Source: Anastrepha obliqua
Taxonomy: Eukaryota; Arthropoda; Insecta; Diptera; Tephritidae
DNA: 64,000 bases
Direction of reading: 5' to 3'
Assembly: GCF_027943255.1 (NCBI RefSeq)
Contig: NC_072897.1
Coordinates: 45,482,044-45,546,043 of the forward strand
Part shown: in pieces, positions 53,893 through 64,000 of the stretch
Numbering within the stretch: the first letter of the stretch is position 1
Layout: each line of letters opens with the position of its first letter
The notes under the pieces: model-generated
Told to the model about the DNA's origin: nothing
Database searches by the model: none
What the model saw: only the letters and a program-made list of their open reading frames with translations
Program-made: the position numbers and the translations under genes

Positions 53893-56427
53893 TCTATACT
53901 AATATTATAAAGAGGGAAACTTTGTTTGTTTGGTTGTAATGAATAGGCTCAAAAACTACTGGACCGATTTTAAAAATTCTTTGACCATTCGAAAGCTACA
54001 TCACGAGTAACATGGATTATATTTTATTTTGGAAATAGGGCTCGAGATATAGGTCAAAACGTGGACCCGGGTAACCTTCGGATGTGTATGTACGATATGG
54101 GTATTAAATGAAAGCTGTTGATAAGTGCTTTAATACGGGGTAATTTTCATACCTATTGATGACTAGGGTCTGGAAATATATGCCAAAACGTGGACCCGCC
54201 GTGTCTTTACACCGAATTAAACCAAACTTACACACATTGTTAAGGAGGTATTGAAGATGGTTTCCGTATAGTTTGGATACCTATTGGTAGATAGGGTCTC
54301 GAGATATAGGTCAAAACGTGGACCCGGGTAACCTTCGGACGTGTATGTACAATATGGGTATCAAATGAAAGCTGTTGGTGAATGCTTTAGTACAGAGTAT
54401 TTTTCATGCCGCTCCGTGACTGGGGTCTCGAGATATAGGTCAAAACGTGGACCCGGGTAACCTTCGGATGTGTATGTACAATATGGGTATCCAATGGAAG
54501 CTGTTGGTGAATGCTTTAGTTCAGAGTATTTCCATCCGCTCCTTGACTAGGGTCTCGAGATAGAGACCAAAACGTGGACCCTAGAATGTGTTTGTACAAT
54601 ATGGATATCAAATGAAAGCTGTTGATAAGTGCTTTAATACGGGGTAATTTTCATACCTATTGATGACTAGGGTCTCGAAATATATGCCAAAATGTGGACC
54701 CGCCGTGTCTTTGAACCGAATTAAACCAAACTTACACACATTGTTAAGTAAGTATTGAAGATGATTTCGGTATAGTTTGAATACCTATTGGTAGATAGGG
54801 TCTCGGGATATAGGTCAAAACGTGGACCCGGGTAACCTTCGGACGTGTATGTACAATATGGGTATCAAATGAAAGCTGTTGGTGAATGCTTTAGTACAGA
54901 GTATTTTTCATGCCGCTCCGTGACTGGGGTCTCGAGATATAGGTCAAAACGTGGCCCGGGTAACCTTCGGATGTGTATGCACAATATGGGTATCAAATGG
55001 AAGCTGTCGGTGAATGCTTTAGTACAGAGTATTTTTCATGCCGCTCCGTGACTGGGGTCTCGAGATATAGGTCAAAACGTGGACCCGGGTAACCTTCGGA
55101 TGTGTATGTACAATATGGGTATCCAATGGAAGCTGTTGGTGAATGCTTTAGTTCAGAGTATTTCCATCCGCTCCGTAACTAGGGTCTCGAGATAGAGACC
55201 AAAACGTGGACCCTAGAATGTGTTTGTACAATATGGATATCAAATGAAAGCTGTTGATAAGTGCTTTAATACGGGGTAATTTTCATACCTATTGATGACT
55301 AGGGTCTCGAAATATATGCCAAAATGTGGACCCGCCGTGTCTTTGAACCGAATTAAACCAAACTTACACATATTGTTAAGTAGGTATTGAAGATGATTTC
55401 CGTATAGTTTGAATACCTATTGGTAGATAGGGTCTCGGGATATAGGTCAAAACGTGGACCCGGGTAACCTTCGGACGTGTATGTACAATATGGGTATCAA
55501 ATGAAAGCTGTTGGTGAATGCTTTAGTACAGAGTATTTTTCATGCCGCTCCGTGACTGGGGTCTCGAGATATAGGTCAAAACGTGGACCCGGGTAACCTT
55601 TGGTTGTGTATGTACAATATGGGTATCAAATGAAAGCTGTTGATAAGTGCTTTAATACGGGGTAATTTTCATACCTATTGATGACTAGGGTCTGGAAATA
55701 TATGCCAAAACGTGGACCCGCCGTGTCTTTGCACCGAATTAAACCAAACTTACACACATTGTTAATTAGGTATTGAAGATGGTTTCCGTATAGTTTGGAT
55801 ACCTATTGGTAGATAGGGTCTCGAGATATAGGTCAAAACGTGGACCCGGGTAACCTTCGGATGTGTATGTACAATATGGGTATCAAATGGAAGCTGTTGG
55901 TGAATGCTTAAGTTCAGAGTATTTCCATCCGCTCCATGACTAGGGTCTCGAGATAGAGACCAAAACGTGGACCCTAGAATGTGTTTGTACAATATGGATA
56001 TCAAATGAAAGCTGTTGATAAGTGCTTTAATACGGGGTAATTTTCATACCTATTGATGACTAGGGTCTCGAAATATATGCCAAAACGTGGACCCGCCGTG
56101 TCTTTGCACCGGGTCAAACCAAACTTACACACATTGTTAAGTAGGTATTGAAGATGATTTCCGTATAGTTTGAATACCTATTGGTAGATAGGGTCTGGAG
56201 ATATAGGTCAAAGCGTTGACCCGGGTAACCTTCGGATGTGTATGCACAATATGGGTATCAAATGGAAGCTGTCGGTGAATGCTTTAGTACAGAGTATTTT
56301 TCATGCCGCTCCGTGACTGGGGTCTCGAGATATAGGTCAAAACGTGGACCCGGGTAACCTTTGGTTGTGTATGTACAATATGGGTATCAAATGAAAGCTG
56401 TTGATAAGTGCTTTAATACGGCGTAAT
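53893..56427 (+). mobile_element. Helitron 4, 3' end missing
   Basis: Starts TCTATACTAATATTATAAAG at 53893, with CAAAAACTACTGGACCGATT near 53950 as in Helitron 2, then carries the 120-bp family array from about 54030. No CTAG terminus or RepHel tail is seen. The array stops at 56427, where the pentanucleotide tract begins. Confidence 0.75.
54030..56427 (+). repeat. 120-bp family array 3 (about 20 monomers, higher-order)
   Basis: Same monomer types as array 1 on the opposite strand: GGTCAAAACGTGGACCCGGG, AAGCTGTTGGTGAATGCTTT, CCGCTCCGTGACT and the spacer block ACCGAATTAAACCAAACTTA. Blocks of 370-500 bp recur about five times. Confidence 0.88.
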
Positions 56428-56993
56428 TTGTTATGTTATGTTATGTTATGTTATGTTGTGTTGTGTTGTGTTGTGTTGTGTTGTGTTGTGTTGTGTTGTG
56501 TTGTGTTGTGTTGTGTTGTGTTGTGTTGTGTTGTGTTGTGTTGTGTTGTGTTGTGTTGTGTTGTGTTGTGTTGTGTTGTGTTGTGTTGTGTTGTGTTGTG
56601 TTGTGTTGTGTTGTGTTGTGTTGTGTTGTGTTGTGTTGTGTTGTGTTGTGTTGTGTTGTGTTGTGTTGTGTTGTGTTGTGTTGTGTTGTGTTGTGTTGTG
56701 TTGTGTTGTGTTGTGTTGTGTTGTGTTGTGTTGTGTTGTGTTGTGTTGTGTTGTGTTGTGTTGTGTTGTGTTGTGTTGTGTTGTGTTGTGTTGTGTTGTG
56801 TTGTGTTGTGTTGTGTTGTGTTGTGTTGTGTTGTGTTGTGTTGTGTTGTGTTGTGTTGTGTTGTGTTGTGTTGTGTTGTGTTGTGTTGTGTTGTGTTGTG
56901 TTGTGTTGTGTTGTGTTGTGTTGTGTTATGTCATGTTATGTTATGTTATGTTATGTTATGTTATGTTATGTTATGTTATGTTATGTTATGTTA
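56428..56993 (+). repeat. Pentanucleotide microsatellite, (TTATG)n-(TTGTG)n-(TTATG)n
   Basis: Five TTATG-type units, then about 94 uninterrupted TTGTG units (about 56453-56925), then about a dozen TTATG units with one TCATG. All three frames are open (Cys-Val-Leu repeats) only because of the repeat; these are not genes. Confidence 0.97.
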
Positions 56994-57799
56994 AAATATA
57001 TGTTATGTTAATGTTAACTCATTCTCTATATCCATACAAAATATGTATCAAACAAATAAAATTAAAATTTTCTCTTGAAAAATGCAACCATTCAATCAGT
57101 ATTTTCTTATGACGTTGTCACGTTAAACTATCGTCAGTAAATCGACTTTGCAGACAACCTCTTTTTTTTATAATTTTGTTTTTTAATTAGTTTTTTTTAA
57201 TGCAATTGAAAAAAAATTTTGTGTAATAAATTTTACGTATTCGCTTATTATTCAAAAATACGAAAATAGTAAAAATTTAATTGGTTTAATGTCGAGGTGA
57301 GAAATGTGTTGTGTGTTGAGGTGAATGATGTGTGGTGTTTTCAATTCAAATTTCAATTTATTTTCAAATTTTTCTGACTACAAATCGTTCAAATCTCAAT
57401 TGTACTAAAAAAAGCTGACAGTAACATTTGCACCTTCTCATTGCATTAACATTCTCTGTGCGCACTGACCGACGTATCGGTAAATTGAGTAAACCTTATC
57501 GCGTAGAAAACCACTGTGTTCTTTTAGTTACATATTTACACAATACATCGGCTTGTGTGTATTTGTGTTTGGTTGTATCTGCACAATGTTGCCACTGATA
57601 TTTTTGCTTACATACAAAACACACATCTACGTTATCAGTTACAATTTTTCATTGTTTAATAAACCAACAAATGCAAATAGTTCATTTATCTATAGCTAAC
57701 TATATTCAACATTGTTTTTAAGTTATTTTATTAAAAATTAAAATTTTTCTTAGTTTATTTTGTAAATGATTTCGTAATCTACTGTTTGGCAACACTGTG
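56994..57799. other. Unassigned AT-rich DNA
   Basis: No gene recognised. 57423-57459 matches 45152-45188 inverted. 57180-57280 resembles 53030-53115. It could include a degraded LTR of the gypsy-type relic that follows; that is inference. Confidence 0.35.
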
Positions 57800-59610
57800 T
57801 GGTGAGAGAGCTATCAGCTGAAACGGTTCTACTCAAAATCCTGCGATAAAATCTATGATACCCTTATGGCGATAAAAAACAACACTCCTTTAAATTGGTG
57901 TGCCATACGAGCTTGACTAAACTGACACCACGCAGACAAGAGAGATCTGAAAACTTTTGGGTACTGGGCTTAGTCCAGGGAGGCTTACAGATTCTCCATT
58001 TCTATCAACAAGTTTACTTCCACCTTTATCTTTAATAAAATACCTTGCATGGAGGAAAGTCCGGAAGCTACCAGAGTTCTAACAAGCGTATATAGAGAAA
58101 AAGCCAAAGATATTTTCGTTAACGGACTCGACGGGGATTTGCCAAAGCTCCTAAAGAACCAAAAGGCCGTCCACATTCACTCGCCCAACAATAAAACACA
58201 GCTAGCAATATCATTTATCTCAAAATAAAATGCATACATGAACATCAATCGATCCATGCAGTCAAAAGCAGTGAACTTTGTACATATATGAATATACCAA
58301 CTAAAGCAGCTGAAAAAAGGTCATCTTACAGTCCATAGCAGGTGCAATACAAATTGATATTCCTACCCAACATGAAGAGCAACAAATGATAAGAGTTGAA
58401 CATTAATTATAGACTATTGTCGGATCAAACTCCATCTGACCTCTCCGGTATACATTTTTGAGAATGACGTCTTCTTCATTACCGTACATGTAGTGCAGGA
58501 CGAAGAACGCTTCTTCGTAAACTCCCTAGTCAGAAAAGTAGAAATCACTCACCACGTTTGGATAAACTTTTTTGGGAAGAAAGGACAAATCTAAAATTCT
58601 TTCTCTCCATCACTAACCTCCTATCGACTCTCTTAAAAAGTTATCCGCAGTAATAAATATCTACGGCAATACGCTGAAAATTGACAACAATTCAGTTATT
58701 AGGATTGAACAGAAATGCTCAGCTGACGTTAATAACATTGAAATTTCGACCGAATATATGCTGGTATTCAATATACAAAATTAATTAAATTATTGCGCAA
58801 CTGGGAAATAGTAAATATTTTTCTGTACTAGAAACCCCATCTGTTATGTCTGTATATGGACCCGTAATAATATAGTTTCGGCGATAACCAAGAATATTGA
58901 ACAAATATTTCGCATCCTCGAAGAATGCAACTACGAGTTTTATTATAAACTGGAAAAAACAAGCGGGGTTACTGATGACCTTTCTAGACCTCCCAAATCA
59001 GGAGTAAATACTCTAACGACAACTGACCATAGTGATGAAAGCTCAGAGAGTAATCTAATACCGTCTACAGAATCTCCAATCAATGCCTTTAAGAACATAT
59101 TTTTTCTACTAATCGGTAATGAAAAAAACTATAGCTTTACCCTTTTATCAGAGACATATTAATACATTTTTAGAATTTACACACATTTACATTTTAGAAA
59201 CACGAAAATTTTTACAGAAACTTTCTTGAAGGATATCAAAAATGAAACTGAACAAGGGAAAATAATTATAAATGAGCATCAACGAGCTCATAGAAATAGC
59301 CGCAAAAATAAAATAAAAAAAAGTACTTATTTCCACGGATAAATCGAGGATAAGGTCGAACATTCTTCAATATACCTTAAGCAGAAATATGACAGACACC
59401 CTCCAAATCCAAAAATACAAGCCACCTCGACTATGAAAAATCCTTGAGAAGTCGTCCACATAGATACATACATACATATGTATATAGTGCGCAGAAAAGA
59501 ATTTTATTCTCACCCCAGTCGATAAATACTCAAAATACGCAAAAGTCGAAATAATCCCGTCTAGAATAATTGAGAGACATTAATTACCTATTTGTGAACA
59601 TATTAATACG
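57800..59610 (+). pseudogene. gypsy-type LTR retrotransposon relic (gag and pol pieces)
   Basis: Plus-strand fragments in family order. Gag: TPLNWCAIRA, ADKRDLKTFGYW, then ATRVLTSVYREKAKDIFVNG and DGDLPKLL (57880-58190). The RNase H end with the tether ECNYEFYYKLEKTSGVTDDL and SRPPKSG lies at about 58925-59010. The integrase zinc-finger region (NEHQRAHRNSRKNKI, KYDRHPPNPKIQA) lies at 59260-59430. The integrase core start (EVVHID, LTPVDKYSKYAKVEIIPSRI) lies at 59440-59575. Protease and RT are missing or unreadable (58370-58880), and many stops are present. No intact LTRs were found. Confidence 0.75.
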
Positions 59611-59955
59611 GTCGGTATTTCTAATTTTGTTGCAATTGATTTTGAGAAAACACGGAGTTCAGCTTCAATTTCAAAGGAAATTACAAGACTTCATTAAAAC
59701 CCAGCTATTCGGCTCGCTAAAACTAATATCAGAAGTTCGTTTCGACATTCAGCACGTATTTGGCTTTATTATATAAATTAGTATAGAAATTTAAAAAATG
59801 AATAATTACACGTTAAATAATTTTATTTATTTACTTATTTAAGATATATGTAAGACTTTTATAATGCTTCTACATAATAGAAATTACAAAACTCTATTCT
59901 AGTAACATAGAATGTAAACTTACAGTCAGTCAGAAACATAAATACAGTATTTGTC
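59611..59955. other. Unassigned AT-rich DNA
   Basis: No gene or repeat recognised. A 68-codon open frame (59570-59776) has no recognisable domain. Confidence 0.35.
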
Positions 59956-60290
59956 TTATACGGATGCGAGACTTAGAAGTATCTGCGTGACATACATGAC
60001 CTACAAGTTTTTATCAACCGCATCCTTCGTAGGATCATATGCATCTTTTGTGTCCTAACACTGTCTGCAACAAACAACTGTCCACTTTGAAATTCGACCT
60101 CAGAAGTGGAAATGGATTGGCCATACTTTTTGGACACCAAATGGAGATATCTCGACAGCAGTTCGAGACTGGATCCCACAAGGAAGTTGCAGACGAGGGA
60201 GATTATCGCACACGTGAAGGCGCCTAGTGGAAGCAGAAGCGCTACAAGCACGCAGCTCTTAGCGGCAAGTGAAGTTTCTAGCTTTAAGTA
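59956..60290 (+). pseudogene. RTE-like non-LTR element, C-terminal end of ORF2
   Basis: Across shifting plus frames: DLQVFINRILRRI (about 60000), then a KWKWIGHTFWTPNGDISRQQ-like stretch (60100-60170) and PTRKLQTREIIAHVKAP. This LQVFINRCLRRI / RKWxWIGHTLRK pattern is the usual C-terminal end of RTE-type ORF2 proteins. RT is absent. Confidence 0.65.
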
Positions 60291-61230
60291 ATTTTAAATG
60301 GTTAATTGAGGCCTTATGTTTTTAGGAACGACGGGAAAATATATATATAAATATGATCTTAATTGAACTTTTTTTTCAAGTTTCTTTCTCACCACGGCTT
60401 ACGCGAAAAGCCAAACGATCGACTATAGGAACACAGGGCTTGTAACCTTAAGGGAAGGAACAACAAGAATACAGAAAGGAACATTTAAAATTATCCTTAC
60501 AGTTGTTTGTTTTTGAAATATTTCCCATTTATTTATTGCAATCTATGTAGTAACATTTAACAATATTTATACCTAAAATTAAGATTCACTTGACGTTTAA
60601 CAATACATATTTATAATTAAAACTAAGATGCACCCAGTTGTGCAAGCAATTTGCTTTTTAGCATATGAGACATGTTGATTTCCTTTTCACTCTGTTAAAG
60701 GAAATGGGATTGGTAGTAATTTATGAAATTAAAGGGTTTGGGTGCGATTGAAGTTTTATATTGCGTGATGAGGCATGCTTTTTGATTTCTTCAGCTAGTT
60801 TTGAGATCTTTCAGGGAGTTTTGAGATCGCGGAGAATTTGGGCTTTTCTGATATAGTATGGTGCATTCGTGATCTTTCTGAGAGTTTTCGATTGAAATCT
60901 TTGGATTATTTCGAGTTTGAGTTAGCTGCGGTGCCCCAGCGTCGTATGCCATATGTCCATACTGGTTTTAAGATAGCTCAGTACAGTGAGAGCTTATTTT
61001 CGAGGGCGATGAATCGTGAAGCCCTTATCACGCTTTTTAATAACGCTCTTAAAATAATTAAAAACCCGCTTGTAAATAAAGTTATTTATTCGACGTCTAA
61101 CAACAGGATGATCTTATTACTAGGAGCCGTAATTCAGATCCCGGAGTCCTATACGGTGTTTTCGAGGCCGACCCAATCGGACTGGAAACCGGCAAACGTA
61201 TGTTTATCCAGCAATCCATAATCCAGCCGT
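60291..61230. other. Unassigned; 127-codon open frame at 60838-61221
   Basis: The plus-strand frame (MGFSDIVWCIRDLSESFRLK...) ends just before a non-LTR RT fragment and may be a distorted part of that element's linker. No domain is recognisable. Confidence 0.35.
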
Positions 61231-61234
61231 TAGC

Positions 61235-64000
61235 TCCTTGAACCCATATAATCCCCGGGGGCTGACGGAATCCACCCGGTAGTACTACAACAAGACGAGG
61301 AGCTAATTACACTACACCTAGACAGGATAATGCGCGACAGCCTTGCACTGGCATGCATACCAACAGTGTGGAGAAGAAGTGGTATTCATACCAAAAATTG
61401 GAAAAAATTATTATTCACTGGCTAAATCCTTCGGACCAATCAGTCTCACCTACTTTGCATTAAATTCAATGGAGAAGATTAGCGATAATGAGATCAGATC
61501 AGACTCTTTGCCTGTAACACCTCTTTCTCGGAGTCTTTCTCCCCCTCCTGTGATGCCCAGTAGTTGTTGTTGTTGTTGTTGTTGAGGTGGTTGAACATTT
61601 CTTAGCTGAAATGCTCCTAATTAGTGACCAGCACCGTTTTAATACCACTATCTCGTGAAATGATGATGAAAATTTTTTTTTTTTTTCTTTTTGTTTTTTT
61701 TTTTTTTTTTTGTTTCCAAGTCAAATCCATTTAGTGAGGTCCAAGAATAGGAGCAAATCCTTTATCTCGATGACTGAGATCTCCTTAATTTGCTGTAGGA
61801 AAGGCTTACCGAAGGATCGGAGTCGTGCCCTGGCTAGTCCCGGACATTCACATAAATAGTGGAACAGACTTTCCTTCGCCCCTTCCGCTTGACAGCTTCT
61901 ACAGATAGGATTGAAGGGTAGATTAAGTCTAGGTGCATGATCCCCTACTTTCCAATGTCCTGTAAGGGTTGCAGTGATCCGTGAAATGTTTGGCCGAGAG
62001 CATCCTAACAGGTCATTCGTCCTTTGGATTTTATATGACGGCCATGTGTTTTTTGTTGTAATACATGTAGGTATTTGCTTCCATCTTCTTTCGGCTAAAG
62101 CATGATAGTGTGAAGCAATAGATGCTTTTAGTGTGTTCAGTGGGGTGGAAACTGCCACCGCCTCTGTTATGTCTAGTGTTGAGCCCTTTCTTGCTAGCTC
62201 ATCCGCTATCTCATTGCCTCGTATGTTCCTATGACCGGGAACCCATATCAGGGTAATTTCAAGCCAATGGCTGAGCAGTTTCAGCTCCTCTCTACACTGT
62301 AGGACCAGTTTGGATGAAATGTATATTAGTTGGAGTCTAAGGCCTTAATAGCTGCTTGACTGTCTGAGAAGATAGCTACTCTTGCACCAACTACCTTGTA
62401 GAGTTCTAGGGATCTGCATGCTTCTCTGATCGCCAAAAGTTCTGCCTGGAACACGGTGGCATAATCAGGAAGACGAATTGATTGAGATAGGTTGAGTGGC
62501 TCCGAATGGAAGCCAGCTCCCACACCACAGTTCATCTTAGAACCATCTGTATAGATTTCGATATCGTGTCTTCCAATCACCTCTCCTTTGCTCCACTCGG
62601 CTCTCGGTGGGAAGCGTACCGTGAAGCCTTTCTTGAAGTTTAGGTCGGGGACTGTGTAGTCTGATCCGTTTTTGAGCAGCGGGGGTCCCTGTAGGAGGAT
62701 CTTGCTGTGACCATACGGCCTTGTTGTCCAGCTTCCTGTGTCTCTAAGTCTCACCGCACTGCAAGTAGCTATTGTTTTAATGTGTAAATCTAATGGCAAT
62801 AGATGTGTTAGTACATTGAGCGCTTCAGTAGGACTGGTGCTAAGCGCTCCTGTAGTTAGGATACACGCTGTTCTTTGTATCTTGTTCAGCTTAGTTTTGT
62901 TGTATTTCCTTTCTGTTGCAGGCCACCAGACTAGTGCCGCATATGTTAGTATTGGCCTTACAATGGCTGTGTAGGACCAGTTGGATAATTTTGGTTGGAG
63001 ACCTCATTTTTTTCCCAACATTCTCTTACATGTGTAAAGTGCTATGTTCGCTTTCTTTACCCTGTACTCTACGTTGGACTTCCAGCTGAGTTTGGGGTCC
63101 AGGATAACCCCTAGGTATTTGGCCTGTTTGGTTAGCGTGAGGCTGACGCCGTTTAGTTTTGGGAGATTAAAGTTTGGCACCTTGGTTTTCTTGGTGAATA
63201 GCATCAGTTCAGTTTTTCTCGGGTTTACGCTTAAACCACAGTCCCAATTGCTGAGTAATACCAGAGCTCCTTCCATAATCTCACTGATTGTGGTTGGAAA
63301 CATTCCTGAAACCATAAGCACTATGTCGTCCGCGTACGCCACCACTTTAATTCCCTTTTGGTTAAATTTGGTGAGGATGTTGTTGGCGACTAGTAACCAC
63401 AGTAGAGGGGATAAGACTCCTCCCTGAGGGGTTCCCCTGTTGACAGAGCGTTTTATCGTGCTGCTGCCTACCTCACCGATGATTATTCTAGTTTTGAGCA
63501 TGTTCTCTATCCATTCGTTGAGACCTGTGTCTATGCCTAGCATGTTAAGAGCCTCAATTATGGATTTTGTGGTGACATTGTTGAAGGCCCCCTCTATGTC
63601 GAGAAAAGCGACTAGTGAGTATTGCTTGTATTCTATGCTCCTCTCAATCGCACTTACAACCTCGTGAAGAGCTGTCTCTGTGGATTTTCCTTTGAGGTAG
63701 GCATGTTGAGATGGTGAAATCGTTGAGTCTGTAATCTTTTCCCTGAGATATACATCCAACAGTCGCTCGAGAGTTTTGAGGATGCCCAGTAGTAGTACAC
63801 AACCTGCTTCACTTGCTGATACACAACGGAATTCGCTGTTAATAATAGACGGATGGGGTTGTAAATATAGCGAGAGGCAGGTTCGAGAACATTTTTCGCG
63901 ATATACTGCAAAGAGCTTTAAACCAAAGATGGTGTGCTGGAGTTGGTCTGGACATAAACGCGCCCAAAAGAGGCATCATTCCTTTCACCAGGAAAAGAGC
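61235..64000 (+). mobile_element. Plus-strand non-LTR element D, split by element C
   Basis: Left part (61235-61551): RT fingers across frames, with NPYNP.GLTESTR, VVFIPKIGKN, SLAKSFGPISLTYFALNSME and KISDNEIRSD. Right part (63794-64000): NGIRC, stops, then TDGVVNIARGRFENIFRDIL, ALNQRWCAGVGLDINAP and GIIPFTRKR, the stretch around and after RT motif C. The motif itself (normally YADD) is mutated to TDG. The two parts are separated by element C and its target duplication. Central RT residues are also missing. The element continues off the right edge. Confidence 0.75.
61565..63780 (-). mobile_element. RNase H-bearing non-LTR retrotransposon C (same family as A), 5'-truncated
   Basis: A 13-bp duplication GATGCCCAGTAGT (61552-61564, 63781-63793) defines the insertion. 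The 3' tail is (CAA)7 on the minus strand. RT (63770-63004) starts inside the fingers (ERLLDVYLREKITDS) and has LVAFLDIEGAFNN (A), RGTPQGGVLSPLLW (B), AYADDIVLM (C) and AKYLGVIL. RNase H (62799-62326) keeps all catalytic residues: IEIYTDGSKMNCG, AELLAIREACRS and IFSDSQAAIKALDS. The C-terminal finger (62158-61721) has CRSCQAEGAKESLFHYLCEC. Frameshifts separate the three pieces. ORF1 and the endonuclease were never copied in. Confidence 0.92.

Noticed and set aside
56401..57112. Three long overlapping ORFs of Cys-Val-Leu repeats
   Set aside because: They are direct translations of the TTGTG pentamer in all three frames, not genes.

Overview
The window is nuclear DNA of a fly. The best guess is a tephritid or another higher dipteran; this is inference. 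It is AT-rich and full of ATACATATGTA-type simple repeats. The one recognisable host gene piece is a plus-strand exon at 31405-31581 whose 59-residue product matches the N-terminal beta-catenin/Armadillo-binding segment of pangolin (TCF/LEF). It ends at a consensus GTAAGT donor. A possible transcription start and noncoding 5' exon of the same gene lies near 28510. No other host coding exon was recognised, so most of the window is probably intron or flank of pan, expanded by transposons. In Drosophila pan lies on the dot chromosome (Muller F), which is repeat-rich and corresponds to an ancestral X in many flies.

Layout. 1-5345: the 3' part of an intact-looking BEL/Pao retrotransposon, inserted into an antisense RTE-type relic. 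7684-11312: two mariners whose 3' ends have become inverted copies of their 5' ends, then a DD37D (maT-like) transposase relic. 11313-20550: a tRNA-headed SINE, then two antisense RNase H-bearing non-LTR elements (A, with a second SINE inside it, and B). 20551-21111: a rosa-like DD41D mariner fragment. 21339-26203: a piggyBac-like element holding one dead and one intact mauritiana-type mariner. 26500-31600: Tc1 remnants, SINEs, a 1.6-kb inverted-repeat structure and the pan exon. 32071-35789: two Tc1-family elements, the first with a MITE inside. 37092-42112: a Helitron holding a spliced gene-like ORF and a Jockey tail, next to an RTE element. 42200-44948: a second piggyBac-like element with a SINE inside. 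47829-56427: a cluster of Helitrons carrying arrays of a roughly 120-bp repeat. 56428-56993: a long TTGTG array. 57800-64000: a gypsy-type relic, an RTE tail, and non-LTR element C nested in a plus-strand non-LTR element.

The elements do not form one pathway. Their value is as a layered record: target-site duplications (TA, TTAA, A/T, 13-14 bp) let the order of insertions be read. The only ORFs that look functional are the BEL pol (open at the left edge), the 346-codon mariner transposase at 24520-25560, and the pan exon. Everything else is truncated, frameshifted or internally deleted. All family assignments come from reading motifs by eye; no database search was run.
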